Assembly (NCBI RefSeq): GCF_001695835.1
Contig: NZ_MBSO01000028.1
Span: 1-64,000, forward strand
Reading direction: 5' to 3'
From: Ensifer sp. LC11
GTDB taxonomy: Bacteria > Pseudomonadota > Alphaproteobacteria > Rhizobiales > Rhizobiaceae
DNA length: 64,000 nucleotides
In this document: positions 44,701 through 53,431 of the stretch, one piece after another
How positions within the stretch are numbered: the first letter of the stretch is position 1
Layout of the letters: each line of letters begins with the position of its first letter
The notes under the pieces: model-generated
Databases searched by the model: none
What the model saw: only the letters and a program-made list of their open reading frames with translations
Told to the model about the DNA's origin: nothing
Program-made: the position numbers and the translations under genes

Positions 44701-46756
44701 GGCAGCGATGACGAAAACGGAACTGACGGAGCTCGTGGGCCAGCTCGTCAGGGATTGCGAGGACTATCGCGACCAGCTCTCGGCGGCGCGTGTCAGGGCT
44801 ATGGAATATTATGACGGCGTGATGGCCGATGTGCCGGCGGAAGCGAACCGTTCCAAGGTGGTTTCGCGCGATGTGCGGGCGGCGGTGAAGAAGGTGCTGC
44901 CTTCTCTCATCCGCACCGTTCTCGGCAACGACAAGGTGGTGGAATACCAGCCGGTCAACCAGGGCGACGAGGCGGGGGCCGAGCAGGCGACCGACTATAT
45001 CAACTACATCGTCTTTCCCGAAAGCGACGGCTATGACGCGGTGCAGGATGCCGCGCACGACGCGCTGAAGCTCGGCAACGGCGTGATCCGCTGGTGGTAC
45101 GAGAAGAAGAAAAGCGTTCAGGTCTCGACCCATAGCGGGCTCGACGAGGCAGCGCTAGTGCAACTGATTGCCGACGACACGGTGGAGGTGCTGGAACAGG
45201 CGCAATCGGTCGAAAAGATCGAGCTTCCGACGGGGCCGGTGGAACAGCCGGTTTTCACCGTGAAGATCCGCCGCACGGCCGAGCGCGGGGCGACGCGGCT
45301 TGCGGCGGTGCCACTCGAAGAGTTTCTCGTGCATCCGGATGCGATCTCGATCGACGACAGCCCGATTGCCGGGATCAAGCGGCGGATGCGGCGCTCCGAT
45401 CTGATCGCCATGGGCTATGACCGTGATCTCGTCGAAGGCTTTGCCATCGCCGGCGATGCCGACGGCGAGGACGAAGAGTTTGCTCGCCGGCGTGGCGTCT
45501 TTGGCGACGGTGAGGAGACCGCGACGGCGCTGCAGGAGGTGGACTACTACGAGCTCTATGTGAAGGTCGATGCCGACGACGACGGCATTGCCGAGCTGCG
45601 CCGCCTGGTCTTTGCCGGCGGCACCGGGGCCGACAATCTGCTTGAGGATGCGGAGTGGGACGAGGTGCCCTTTGCCGATCTCATCACCGAGCGGCGGCCG
45701 CACCAGCGCGAGGGCAACGCGATTACCGACGACATGGCGGAGATCCAGCGTGTAAAGACGGTGCTCCTGCGCCAGACGCTCGACAATCTCTACTGGCAGA
45801 ACAACCAGCAGCCGATCGTGCAGGAAGGGGTGATCCAGAACCCGGAATCGGTGCTGAACCCGAAGTTCGGCCAGCCAATCCGCGTCGGCCAGGGCGTCGA
45901 TGTGCGCGGCGCTGTTGGCTATACGGCGGTGCCGTTCGTGGCGCGCGAATCCTTTTCCATGCTCGGCTATCTCGACCAGGAGGCGACCGACCGCACCGGC
46001 ATTTCGGATGCCTCAAGCGGCATGGCGCCGGATGCGCTGCAGAACATGACGGCGAAGGCGACGGCACTCGTCGAGCAGGCGGGCATCGGCCAGACGGAGC
46101 TGATGGTGCGAACCTTCGCGCAAGGGCTGCGACGGGTGTTCAAGGGACTGCTTGGGCTGACCATCAAGCACCAGGACCGGCCGCGGGCAGTAAGGCTTCG
46201 CGGGAAGTGGGTGAGCTTCGACCCGCGCCACTGGAACGCCGGCATGGACGCGACCGTCAATACCGGGCTCGGCGCCGGCACCCGCGAGCGCGACATGCTG
46301 ATGATCCAGATGATCCAGCAGTTGCAGGAAAAGCTGCTGACGACGCTCGGGCCTGACAACCCTTACGTCTCGCCCGACAACCTTTACAACGGCATTGCCA
46401 AGACCGTAGAGGCGGCGGGGCTGAAATCGCCCGACCTCTATTTCAGCAAGCCGACGCCGGAGGACATCCAGAAGCGGATGCAGGCAGCCCAGCCGCAGCA
46501 ACAACCGGACGTCGGTATGCAGCGGCTGCAGATGGAAGCGCAGCTTGCCACCGAAAAGGCGCGCATGGAGAGCGAGACCGCGCGGCGGAAGCTCGAGATG
46601 GAACGCGAGCTGAAGCTTGCGGAGATCCAGCAGAACGGCGCGCTGAAGCGCTACCAGATCGACGCGGAACTCAACCTCAAACGCGAGCAGAACCTGGCCG
46701 AAATGGCTGGTGGCACGGCGCTGACGACGGCGCATATTGGAGGGATGCCGGGATGA
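44699..46756 (+). CDS. Phage portal protein
   Basis: A 685-residue portal. The start is the ATG in the TGATG overlap. Recognisable parts include VVSRDVRAAVKKVLPSLIR, DGYDAVQDAAHDALKLGNGV, a central GISDASSGMAPDALQNMTAKAT and a C-terminal coiled coil rich in Glu/Lys/Arg/Gln with QLATEKARMESETARRKLE. The layout matches portals of the P22/SU10-like podovirus group. The gene ends GMPG in an ATGA overlap with the first toxin gene. Its 3' end is copied at 48025, and an internal part at 50732. Confidence 0.9.
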   Translation: MAAMTKTELTELVGQLVRDCEDYRDQLSAARVRAMEYYDGVMADVPAEANRSKVVSRDVRAAVKKVLPSLIRTVLGNDKVVEYQPVNQGDEAGAEQATDYINYIVFPESDGYDAVQDAAHDALKLGNGVIRWWYEKKKSVQVSTHSGLDEAALVQLIADDTVEVLEQAQSVEKIELPTGPVEQPVFTVKIRRTAERGATRLAAVPLEEFLVHPDAISIDDSPIAGIKRRMRRSDLIAMGYDRDLVEGFAIAGDADGEDEEFARRRGVFGDGEETATALQEVDYYELYVKVDADDDGIAELRRLVFAGGTGADNLLEDAEWDEVPFADLITERRPHQREGNAITDDMAEIQRVKTVLLRQTLDNLYWQNNQQPIVQEGVIQNPESVLNPKFGQPIRVGQGVDVRGAVGYTAVPFVARESFSMLGYLDQEATDRTGISDASSGMAPDALQNMTAKATALVEQAGIGQTELMVRTFAQGLRRVFKGLLGLTIKHQDRPRAVRLRGKWVSFDPRHWNAGMDATVNTGLGAGTRERDMLMIQMIQQLQEKLLTTLGPDNPYVSPDNLYNGIAKTVEAAGLKSPDLYFSKPTPEDIQKRMQAAQPQQQPDVGMQRLQMEAQLATEKARMESETARRKLEMERELKLAEIQQNGALKRYQIDAELNLKREQNLAEMAGGTALTTAHIGGMPG

Positions 46757-47448
46757 TTAGAAACAGCAAGCGGGGGCGTGGCGCTTACGGGGCTAGGTAC
46801 GACGATGATCTTTACGCGACTGACCCGCGGTCGACGACGGCACTGGAACTGCGTGACTTCGGCGAGGAGGCCAACAGCCGACTGCCGAGCTGGGGCAAGG
46901 AGCGCGAGAGTGACAAGGGCGTGGAGGTGGCGGACACGTACATCATGTCCAATACGAATCCGACGGGATATCCGCTGATAGGAAATAATTCTCACACTGG
47001 TCTCTTCATCGTGCCCGATAATGGCGACCCCGAAGGACGGCTGCTCTATGATCCCTCCGGTCATTACAAGCCCAGAGAGATGGGCAGCGGGGATGCTCTT
47101 TATGGAGAGGAAGTGTCTCCCGAGGATTACTTGCGATATCACCTTGCCGGCGGGCCCAACGCAACTGTGCGCAAATTCAACACAACGCCCGACCAGGAAG
47201 CCGAAATTCAGGAGAGGATCGACCGCCTTGGCGGTGGAGGAGCTTTTGATTGTACGACCAATGTAACCGAGGTGATACGGGGTATCGGACCATTTGGTAA
47301 GGTCGAGAAGACAATGTGGCCAGTTTCGCTCGACAATCAGTTGCGGGAACTGGGTAAACATGTGGGCGAAGCCAATGATGTCCAGAGCCTTCGTCGCCTG
47401 ATGGCAAAGAAAGGTCGTATGGGCGCGGACAAACAGATCGCGCGATAG
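46753..47448 (+). CDS. Putative effector 1, permuted papain-like fold
   Basis: A 231-residue protein starting in an ATGA overlap with the portal. The N-terminal 45 residues carry the tag ALELRDFGEEANS, shared with effector 2. The C-terminal region has a histidine in NNSHTGLFIV (H81) and a cysteine in GAFDCTTNVTEVIRG (C167), in the His-then-Cys order of permuted NlpC/P60- and LRAT-like enzymes. These two residues are the candidate active site. The next gene is a membrane protein, the usual type of immunity for envelope-acting effectors. The call is inferred; no close family match was recalled. Confidence 0.55.
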   Translation: MIRNSKRGRGAYGARYDDDLYATDPRSTTALELRDFGEEANSRLPSWGKERESDKGVEVADTYIMSNTNPTGYPLIGNNSHTGLFIVPDNGDPEGRLLYDPSGHYKPREMGSGDALYGEEVSPEDYLRYHLAGGPNATVRKFNTTPDQEAEIQERIDRLGGGGAFDCTTNVTEVIRGIGPFGKVEKTMWPVSLDNQLRELGKHVGEANDVQSLRRLMAKKGRMGADKQIAR

Positions 47449-47589
47449 CTTTGCGCAATCAGAGGAAGCTTTTTTTGTCGCCATTGCGCGTTAAGGGCGT
47501 ATATAAGCCACAGTTAGCTTTCAGGCAAAGCCAATAGGCCTGCCAAAATTTAGGCTGGCAAGATCGACACTTCATGCGTCAGGTATCCC

Positions 47590-48000
47590 ATGCGCTACAT
47601 GGTTCTCAATACGATCCGGGTACTGTCGAGTTACATTGCCATGCTGACAGCTGTGGCTTGGTTCTTCGGTCGCTATGTGGACTTCACCACAGCCCTGTTG
47701 TTTTCGTCGCTTTATCTGTTCGCTTTCGTGCCACTTCCGGCCCGACGTTTGTGGAAACGGGTTCTGTATATCTGCTTGGCAGCAGTCGTTTTGAGCATCG
47801 TGCCGTTCACATACTTCTTCGTTGCCAACAGAATCGACAGCGTCAATTTTCTTCTAGAAACGATCGCAATTGTGGTCATCTTTGGCCTACTTGGCCCCCA
47901 GACCTTCGTGTTTCTGTTGACCTATATCGCCCTAGATCTTCCCATCAGACGAATTGCCAAGCTACAGATAGCAGAGTCTGGCCGCGAAGATACGATCTAG
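47590..48000 (+). CDS. Putative membrane immunity protein for effector 1
   Basis: A 136-residue protein with four membrane segments (VLSSYIAMLTAVAWFFG, ALLFSSLYLFAFVPL, VLYICLAAVVLSIVPF, TIAIVVIFGLLGPQTFVF). Its GC content is visibly lower than in neighbouring genes, a sign of recent transfer. Position after an effector-like gene and before a duplicated portal end suggests immunity, but there is no sequence family to support it directly. Confidence 0.5.
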   Translation: MRYMVLNTIRVLSSYIAMLTAVAWFFGRYVDFTTALLFSSLYLFAFVPLPARRLWKRVLYICLAAVVLSIVPFTYFFVANRIDSVNFLLETIAIVVIFGLLGPQTFVFLLTYIALDLPIRRIAKLQIAESGREDTI

Positions 48001-48024
48001 CGGCAGCCAACGCGGTAGTACGCT

Positions 48025-48393
48025 CACCGGCATCGCCAAGACGGTGGAAGCGGCGGGCTGAAATCGCCCGACCTCTATTTCACCAAGCCGACGCCGGAGG
48101 ACATCCAGAAGCGGATGCAGGCAGCCCAGCCGCAGCAACAGCCCGATGTGGGCATGCAGCGGCTGCAGATGGAAGCGCAGCTTGCCACCGAAAAGGCGCG
48201 CATGGAGAGCGAGACGGCGCGGCGGAAGCTCGAGATGGAACGCGAGCTGAAGCTTGCGGAGATCCAGCAGAACGGCGCGCTGAAGCGCTACCAGATCGAT
48301 GCCGAACTGAACCTCAAACGAGAGCAGAACCTGGCCGAAATGGCCGGTGGCACGGCGCTGACGACAGCGCATATTGGAGGGATGCCGGGATGA
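48025..48393 (+). repeat. Duplicated portal 3' end
   Basis: Nearly identical to 46387-46756, with a one-base loss near 48057 (gcgggctgaaa for gcggggctgaaa). The preserved tail includes GGAGGGATGCCGGGATGA, the ribosome binding site and ATGA overlap that start effector 1 after the full portal. Here it starts effector 2. An open frame of 92 codons remains within it. Confidence 0.9.
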
Positions 48394-49046
48394 GACGCAT
48401 CAGCGACTATGACGACTTCTACGAAGCGCCGATCGGACTTGGTGGCGCGCTGGAGCTTCGCGATTTCGGCGAGGAGGCGAGCAGTTGGGGGGGCAAATCG
48501 GGGCCAGCGCGCCGGGGCGGAGCAGAATATGCCCAGGCTCGGCCGCCGACGCGGCGCGGGCTCCCGGCGAGAAGCCCCGCTCAGGAGGTGATCGCGGACC
48601 AAATCGTGCGGCTGGAGCAGGCGATACGTCGCTTCAATCCCAATGAGGCGTTTCTGAACCCTCCAGGAGGCTCTCATTCGCCACAGACCCTGCAGGCTTT
48701 GCAACGGCGGCTGGACGAGCTTCAAAGAGCTACCGTTTATGACCGCAATACCGGTTGGCCCGTCCAGCGTTTCATCGGCGACGGACTAGGCAACAACATG
48801 ATCGAGCCGTTGGGAGGCAGCACAGTGCCGGGGAAAAGCCCGGTTGATACTCACACGCGCTACCCCAATGGATCGAACTATCAAAGATTGAATCCCGAGG
48901 GACACGGTGCCAGAAAGACGCCGCACGGGCATGGGCACCTTGAGGGCGCCGGTCCAGGTAAGTCCGGACAGGGAGCGTCGATTGATGTTTGGGGCAATGT
49001 GGTGCCATACAATAGCCCCGATGCCCATTGGTCATTGAGGAAATGA
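48390..49046 (+). CDS. Putative effector 2, Ntox24-like polymorphic toxin
   Basis: A 218-residue protein starting in the ATGA at the end of the duplicated portal fragment. The N-terminal YDDFYEAPIGLGGALELRDF and GEEASS match the tag of effector 1. A helical middle (QEVIADQIVRLEQAIRRFNP) follows. The C-terminal domain has YPNGSNYQRLNPEGHG, KTPHGHGHLEGAGPGKSGQ and GNVVPYNSPDAHW, the pattern I know as polymorphic toxin type 24 (Ntox24), predicted to be a nuclease. Immunity gene follows at once. Confidence 0.75.
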   Translation: MRRISDYDDFYEAPIGLGGALELRDFGEEASSWGGKSGPARRGGAEYAQARPPTRRGLPARSPAQEVIADQIVRLEQAIRRFNPNEAFLNPPGGSHSPQTLQALQRRLDELQRATVYDRNTGWPVQRFIGDGLGNNMIEPLGGSTVPGKSPVDTHTRYPNGSNYQRLNPEGHGARKTPHGHGHLEGAGPGKSGQGASIDVWGNVVPYNSPDAHWSLRK

Positions 49047-49047
49047 A

Positions 49048-49446
49048 ATGAAACCCGACGATTTCTTGAACTCGATTTATCTCGGCGATCGTGCATGCAA
49101 GGCCATCTTGCTAGACGGATGGCAGAAAGAGGTGAAGATCCAGATTGATGCCATATCGCGGGTCCGTGGCGAGGCCTGGGATTTCTACTCTGCCGAGGAT
49201 GTAGTGGATGGCTTCCTGGTGTTCGAGGGTGTTGATCACGTATCCTTCGATCCGCCCGGCAACATGCCAAATGATGATTTCGGAGACATCGAGTTTCTGG
49301 GGTTCGAAAGCGGCCGGTTCACTGTGGTGCTCGATATGGGTTTCTGTGACGAGGCTGGGACGTATAGTTCGGTGAAAGCAACCATTCGGGCGAAAGCTGT
49401 AGCGATTGAGAAGCCGGGCGAGGAAAACGCGCGGATCAGAGAGTAG
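49048..49446 (+). CDS. Putative immunity protein for the Ntox24-like toxin
   Basis: A 132-residue acidic soluble protein starting MKPDDFLNSIYLGDRACKA, one base after the toxin stop. It resembles the DUF6258 family as I recall it. Size, acidity and tight coupling to the toxin are typical of polymorphic-toxin immunity proteins. A truncated homologue lies at 49846 behind a broken toxin copy. Confidence 0.7.
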   Translation: MKPDDFLNSIYLGDRACKAILLDGWQKEVKIQIDAISRVRGEAWDFYSAEDVVDGFLVFEGVDHVSFDPPGNMPNDDFGDIEFLGFESGRFTVVLDMGFCDEAGTYSSVKATIRAKAVAIEKPGEENARIRE

Positions 49447-49515
49447 GTGGTCTTACAAAATGCGGCGGGGGATTTCTCTCGTGTACTTCGGCGCTTGCTG
49501 TGCAAGAAAAACCGC

Positions 49516-49835
49516 TTGGGTTGCAACGGCGGCTGGACGAGCTTCAAAGAGCTTCCGTTTATGACCGCAACGCCGGTTGGCCCGTCCAGCGTTTCATCGG
49601 CGACGGGCTAGGCAACAACATGATCGAGCCGTTGGGAGGCAGCACCGTCCCAGGGAAAAATCCAGTTGACAGGCATACGCTCTATCCGAACGGATCAAAC
49701 TATCAGAGACTGAATCCGGAGGGGCATGGTCCTAGAAAAACACCGCACGCGCATCGCCATCTCGAGGGAGGGTCCCTCGCTCGATGTCCTCGGGAACATC
49801 GTGACCTGGCAGTCCTGATGCACATTGGCCGATGA
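49516..49835 (+). pseudogene. Broken copy of the Ntox24-like toxin tail
   Basis: Homologous to 48700-49040 of effector 2 from QRRLDELQRASVYDRNAGWP to YPNGSNYQRLNPEGHGP. The N-terminal tag is missing. The frame shifts near the end, so the expected PDAHWPMR ending is in another frame. I read it as a decayed toxin module. Confidence 0.75.
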
Positions 49836-49845
49836 GATAAAAATG

Positions 49846-49935
49846 ATGAAACCGGATGAGTTCTTGAGCAGCATTTACTTGGATGACCGCGCCTGTAAGG
49901 CAGTCGTCCTTGACGGCTGGATGCAGCGTGCTTGA
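49846..49935 (+). pseudogene. Truncated immunity fragment
   Basis: The frame MKPDEFLSSIYLDDRACKAV is close to the start of the immunity protein at 49048, but it stops after 29 residues. With the broken toxin it forms a third, decayed pair. Confidence 0.7.
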
Positions 49936-49997
49936 CATTCCATAGCAACATAGGAGTATATTCCTCATCGCTTGGATTGGCCGGGAGGGTGTATAGA

Positions 49998-50678
49998 GTG
50001 AAGCAGCCGGCGCCTTCAGCGAATGGTGAGAGTTCGGCCGTTGGCCATCGTCCCCCGCGCAGGGACTCTGTCGTGATCGAGGACGGCCCCCACAATCCCT
50101 GGCCAAAGTGGGCTTGGAAACCGGAGAGAAGCAAGGAGATCGCGTCCTTCATGCGCCAGTGTGCTGCGCTTCAGGAGGTCGATCCTGAGGGGGATGAACG
50201 TTGGCACGCCCAATCCGAGCATTTTGCATCGTGGCGCACCGCATTTGAGCGCCAGGAACGATGGTGGGACGCGGACCTGCGGCTTCGTGACAAGATGTAC
50301 GCGCGAAGGCCCGCTATCGGGGAGGGGGGCGCTCCCAGATGGGACAGGTGGTTACGTCTCGGCATGAAGCTCGACGAGGCAACGCGTGGTCAGTATTGGC
50401 TCTGCCGTATAAAGGCGGAGTTGGCGCGGGCGGAATTGCGCGCCACCGATCCTGACGCGAGCGACCGGGAGGCGGCGCGCATTTGGCTTGCACAATGCCA
50501 ATGGTTTGAAAAGTTCCTCACCGAATGCTGGAGCGCAGAATGCGAACGGGCCGAGCTTGAAGGAGGGGATAGCCGCAGACAGCCGGATAGCTCCGATCTT
50601 CGTCGGTGGAATGCAGAACGGCGGCTGCAAAGAATAATGGAGCTGCGCTGGCGCAATCCGAAAAATAAGCAGCAATAG
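49998..50678 (+). CDS. Hypothetical protein in the toxin array
   Basis: A 226-residue protein, Arg/Glu/Trp-rich, with WKPERSKEIASFMRQCAALQ and the C-terminal WNAERRLQRIMELRWRNPKN. The GTG start at 49998 has GGGAGGG 8 bases upstream. It could be an effector, an immunity protein or a phage gene; nothing decides it. Confidence 0.5.
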   Translation: MKQPAPSANGESSAVGHRPPRRDSVVIEDGPHNPWPKWAWKPERSKEIASFMRQCAALQEVDPEGDERWHAQSEHFASWRTAFERQERWWDADLRLRDKMYARRPAIGEGGAPRWDRWLRLGMKLDEATRGQYWLCRIKAELARAELRATDPDASDREAARIWLAQCQWFEKFLTECWSAECERAELEGGDSRRQPDSSDLRRWNAERRLQRIMELRWRNPKNKQQ

Positions 50679-50731
50679 AGCACGGTGGGGATTGGCTCAA
50701 GTCGCTCGACGCCAGGAGCCGATCATCTTGC

Positions 50732-51080
50732 AGGGAGGGTGATCCAGAACCCGAATTCGGCCAGCCGATCCGCGTTGGCTAGGGCGTCGATGCGCGGTGC
50801 CGTCGGTTATACGGCAGTGCCGTTTGCCGCGCGCGAATCCTTCTCCATGCTCGGCTATCCGCTTTTTGAGATGCGCAATCTCGAACGAAAAACCGCTCCA
50901 CACTTTTCCTGAAATTGCTTCGGGAGGCGACCGACCGCACCGGCATTTCGGACGCTTCGAGCGGCCTGGCGCCCGACGCGCTGCAGAACATGACGGCGAA
51001 GGCGAGCGCACGCGTCGAACAGGCGGGCATCGGCCAGACGGAGCTGATGGTGCGCACCTTTGCGCAAGGGCTGCGGCGGG
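50732..51080 (+). pseudogene. Internal fragment of a portal gene
   Basis: Matches the portal from about 45826 to 46140 (AVGYTAVPFAARESFSMLGY and TDRTGISDASSGLAPDALQN). Small deletions and an in-frame stop break it. A 44-bp repeat is inserted at 50875, where the portal has only nine bases. The fragment ends abruptly at 51080. Confidence 0.85.
50875..50918. repeat. 44-bp element inserted in the portal fragment
   Basis: GCAATCTCGAACGAAAAACC to GAAATTGC, a diverged copy of the element at 6169-6439. The intact portal lacks it at the matching site, so the element was inserted after the duplication. Confidence 0.75.
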
Positions 51081-51359
51081 TAAATTATACAATTCAATGG
51101 CCTGGGGGCAGCTGCGATCTTGGGTGAGCGGGCTTCCGGCACGGATGAACACGTTCCTGCACAGCCATCGCGTGAACGTGGCTGGTATTGAAGCTTTCGC
51201 TTGCAGTCTTTATCTGTTCATGAAATGTTCTGGCGGGGCAAGGCGATCGCGTTCGCTAGACCCTGGCCCTTCGGCCTGAGAGAAGCGAGACGGCGCGATT
51301 GGCGGCACCCTCCGAGACCTGCTAAGAGCAAGGAAACTGGATAGCGGAGGGGGCACCGA
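51081..51359. other. Gap, nothing recognisable
   Basis: Between the portal fragment and the amidohydrolase gene no gene is visible. The last 40 bp contain a purine-rich ribosome binding site (GGAGGGGGCACCGA) for the next gene. Confidence 0.4.
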
Positions 51360-52514
51360 ATGTTTCTGATCGACCGTGAACTGGAGGCGCTCACAGCCTT
51401 TCGGCGCGACCTGCACCGTAGGCCGGAGGTTTCGGGCGAGGAGCGGCAGACGGCGGAAACGATCGTTGCGGCCCTGGCGGAGACGAAGCCCGATGCGGTG
51501 ATGACGGGTCTTGGCGGGCATGGGGTGGCGGCAATCTTTGAGGGCAGAGAGCCGGGGCCGACGGTGATGGTGCGGGCCGAGCTTGACGGGCTGCCGATCG
51601 AGGAGATTTCTCAGATCGCGCACCGCTCTGAGATCGATGGCCGCGGGCATCTCTGCGGCCATGACGGGCACATGACCATCCTGATGGCGCTGGCCAAGGG
51701 GCTCGGGCGCGAGCGGCCGGTAAAGGGCCGTGCGATCCTGATGTTCCAGCCGGCGGAGGAAAACGGTGCGGGTGCCGCGGCCGTTCTTGCCGATCCGAAA
51801 TTTGCCGACATCAAGCCGGATCTCGTCTTCTCGCTGCACAATTTTCCCGGCATCGGGTTCGGCCATGCCGCGCTTCGCTCCGGGCCGGTCAATTGCGCCT
51901 CGCGCGGAATGCGGATTTCGCTTTCCGGCAAGACGGCGCATGCCTCGACGCCCGAGGACGGCATCGCGCCGACCTTCGCCGTTGCCGCGCTGCTCTCCGG
52001 GCTGACGGCGCTCGGCAACAACGGGCCGCTCGACGAGAATTATACGCTTGTAACGGTGACACATGCCCGCCTCGGCGAGGCGGCCTTCGGCATCAGCCCG
52101 GGCTATGCCGAGATCTGGGCGACGCTGCGGACGCTGACCGATGAGCGCATGGCCGATCTCGTTGCCCGCGCCGAGGCGTTGGTTGCCGAGCAGGCGGGTG
52201 CCGCGGGGCTGAAGGTCGCGATCGGCTATGAGGACGTGTTCCACCAGTGCAGCAATGCCCAAGTCGCCGTGACCGCGCTCGAGCGCGCCATGGACGAGGA
52301 GGGCATCAGCCATGACAAGGGCGAGGGCGTGCTGCCGATGAAGGGATCGGAAGATTTCGGCCTCTTCGGCCGGGTGGCGCCCTCGGCGATGTTTTTCCTC
52401 GGGGCCGGCGAAAACCACGCGCGGCTGCACAATCCGGACTATGACTTTCCCGACGACCTGATCGGCATCGGCGCGCGCGTCTTCATGCGGGCGATCCGCA
52501 ACGAGCTGGGGTGA
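51360..52514 (+). CDS. M20-family amidohydrolase
   Basis: A 384-residue metallopeptidase-type hydrolase. RAELDGLPI and the metal-binding LCGHDGHMTILMAL are typical of the M20 hippurate-hydrolase/IAA-amidohydrolase branch. Further ligands lie in FQPAEENGAG and in the late GSEDFGLFGRVAPS stretch. Cytoplasmic. It is a host-type gene sitting inside the phage module, between a portal fragment and capsid genes, so the two parts were joined by rearrangement. Confidence 0.9.
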   Translation: MFLIDRELEALTAFRRDLHRRPEVSGEERQTAETIVAALAETKPDAVMTGLGGHGVAAIFEGREPGPTVMVRAELDGLPIEEISQIAHRSEIDGRGHLCGHDGHMTILMALAKGLGRERPVKGRAILMFQPAEENGAGAAAVLADPKFADIKPDLVFSLHNFPGIGFGHAALRSGPVNCASRGMRISLSGKTAHASTPEDGIAPTFAVAALLSGLTALGNNGPLDENYTLVTVTHARLGEAAFGISPGYAEIWATLRTLTDERMADLVARAEALVAEQAGAAGLKVAIGYEDVFHQCSNAQVAVTALERAMDEEGISHDKGEGVLPMKGSEDFGLFGRVAPSAMFFLGAGENHARLHNPDYDFPDDLIGIGARVFMRAIRNELG

Positions 52515-52629
52515 GGGCGGGTCGCCGCTTGCGCTGCGGCCGCTGTGACGGCACTCTTTGAAATTGTGCAGTTCTGGACGGAGAACCGTTTCACGTCTCC
52601 TCCGGTACTGCCTCTTGAGGGAGCAGGGG

Positions 52630-52911
52630 ATGAGGCATTTTAGCTTTCGTGTCGCGCTTTGCCTGGCGATGGCGATGGCGGAACTGGCGACCGCTCACGC
52701 GGCGGATAAGCCCGGTGCCGATGCCGTTCCCGAACCGAGACAGACCGCGAATGCCAGCCTTGAGAATTTCATGAAGGCCAATCCGGACTGCCTGGAATTC
52801 ACCGACCAATGCTCGCACTGCGCGGTCGTCAACGGCGTTGCCGAATGCTCGACGGCGGAAATCGCCTGCATCAAGCGGGAGAACCAGTGCACGAAGCGGG
52901 CGGGTAAATAG
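52630..52911 (+). CDS. Small secreted cysteine-rich protein
   Basis: A 93-residue protein with a signal peptide ending near ATAHAA and six cysteines in the mature part (DCLEFTDQCSHCAVVN, CSTAEIAC and QCTKR). Disulphide-rich periplasmic protein of unknown function. Start chosen at the ATG with AGGGGATG upstream. A degenerate copy of the 44-bp repeat lies just upstream near 52565. Confidence 0.6.
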   Translation: MRHFSFRVALCLAMAMAELATAHAADKPGADAVPEPRQTANASLENFMKANPDCLEFTDQCSHCAVVNGVAECSTAEIACIKRENQCTKRAGK

Positions 52912-52943
52912 AGGCGTTGCCAATGAATGGGGCTCGGCGGGGG

Positions 52944-53150
52944 CTACTTCCGTTGCAAGGCTCTGCGAGCAAGCTTCAATACGGCATGCACCGCCAAGCC
53001 GACCGGTACTGCTATGAGTAGAATGAGCGCTAACTGGACCAGGAATGTCTGCTCCGGAAAAGCGTGCTCGACAAACCGGATGACCAGAAAGCCGAGTCCA
53101 AGGTCGACCACCAATTCGAGTAGCTCTGATTTCCTGGATTTTTCGCTCAT
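52944..53150 (-). CDS. Small membrane protein
   Basis: A 68-residue protein starting MSEKSRKSELLELVVDLGLG with one or two membrane segments (FLVQLALILLIAVPVGLAV) and a basic C-terminus. AGGA lies 7 bases before the ATG on the minus strand. No family recognised. Confidence 0.55.
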   Translation of the reverse strand: MSEKSRKSELLELVVDLGLGFLVIRFVEHAFPEQTFLVQLALILLIAVPVGLAVHAVLKLARRALQRK

Positions 53151-53431
53151 TGGATTTTCCTGTTGAGGCGGCGCGGTCACGTGTGACATTTGCACGCTTG
53201 AGGCGAGCTGTCGATACGGGCGCGCGTGTCGATCTGAACGCAGACGCACGCCAAAATGGACGAGTCGAAAACCCAATGTCGATCCCCCACTGTGAGCTCG
53301 CAGTCCCTGCTGCGTGTTGCTCTGAAACACTACCGCGCCGATGCAGCACGCAATCCCTCAAAGAGAAATGGAACTCGGCACAATGGCCGAGGGAATGTCG
53401 CTGACTGCGACCCACATCGAAGGAATACCGG

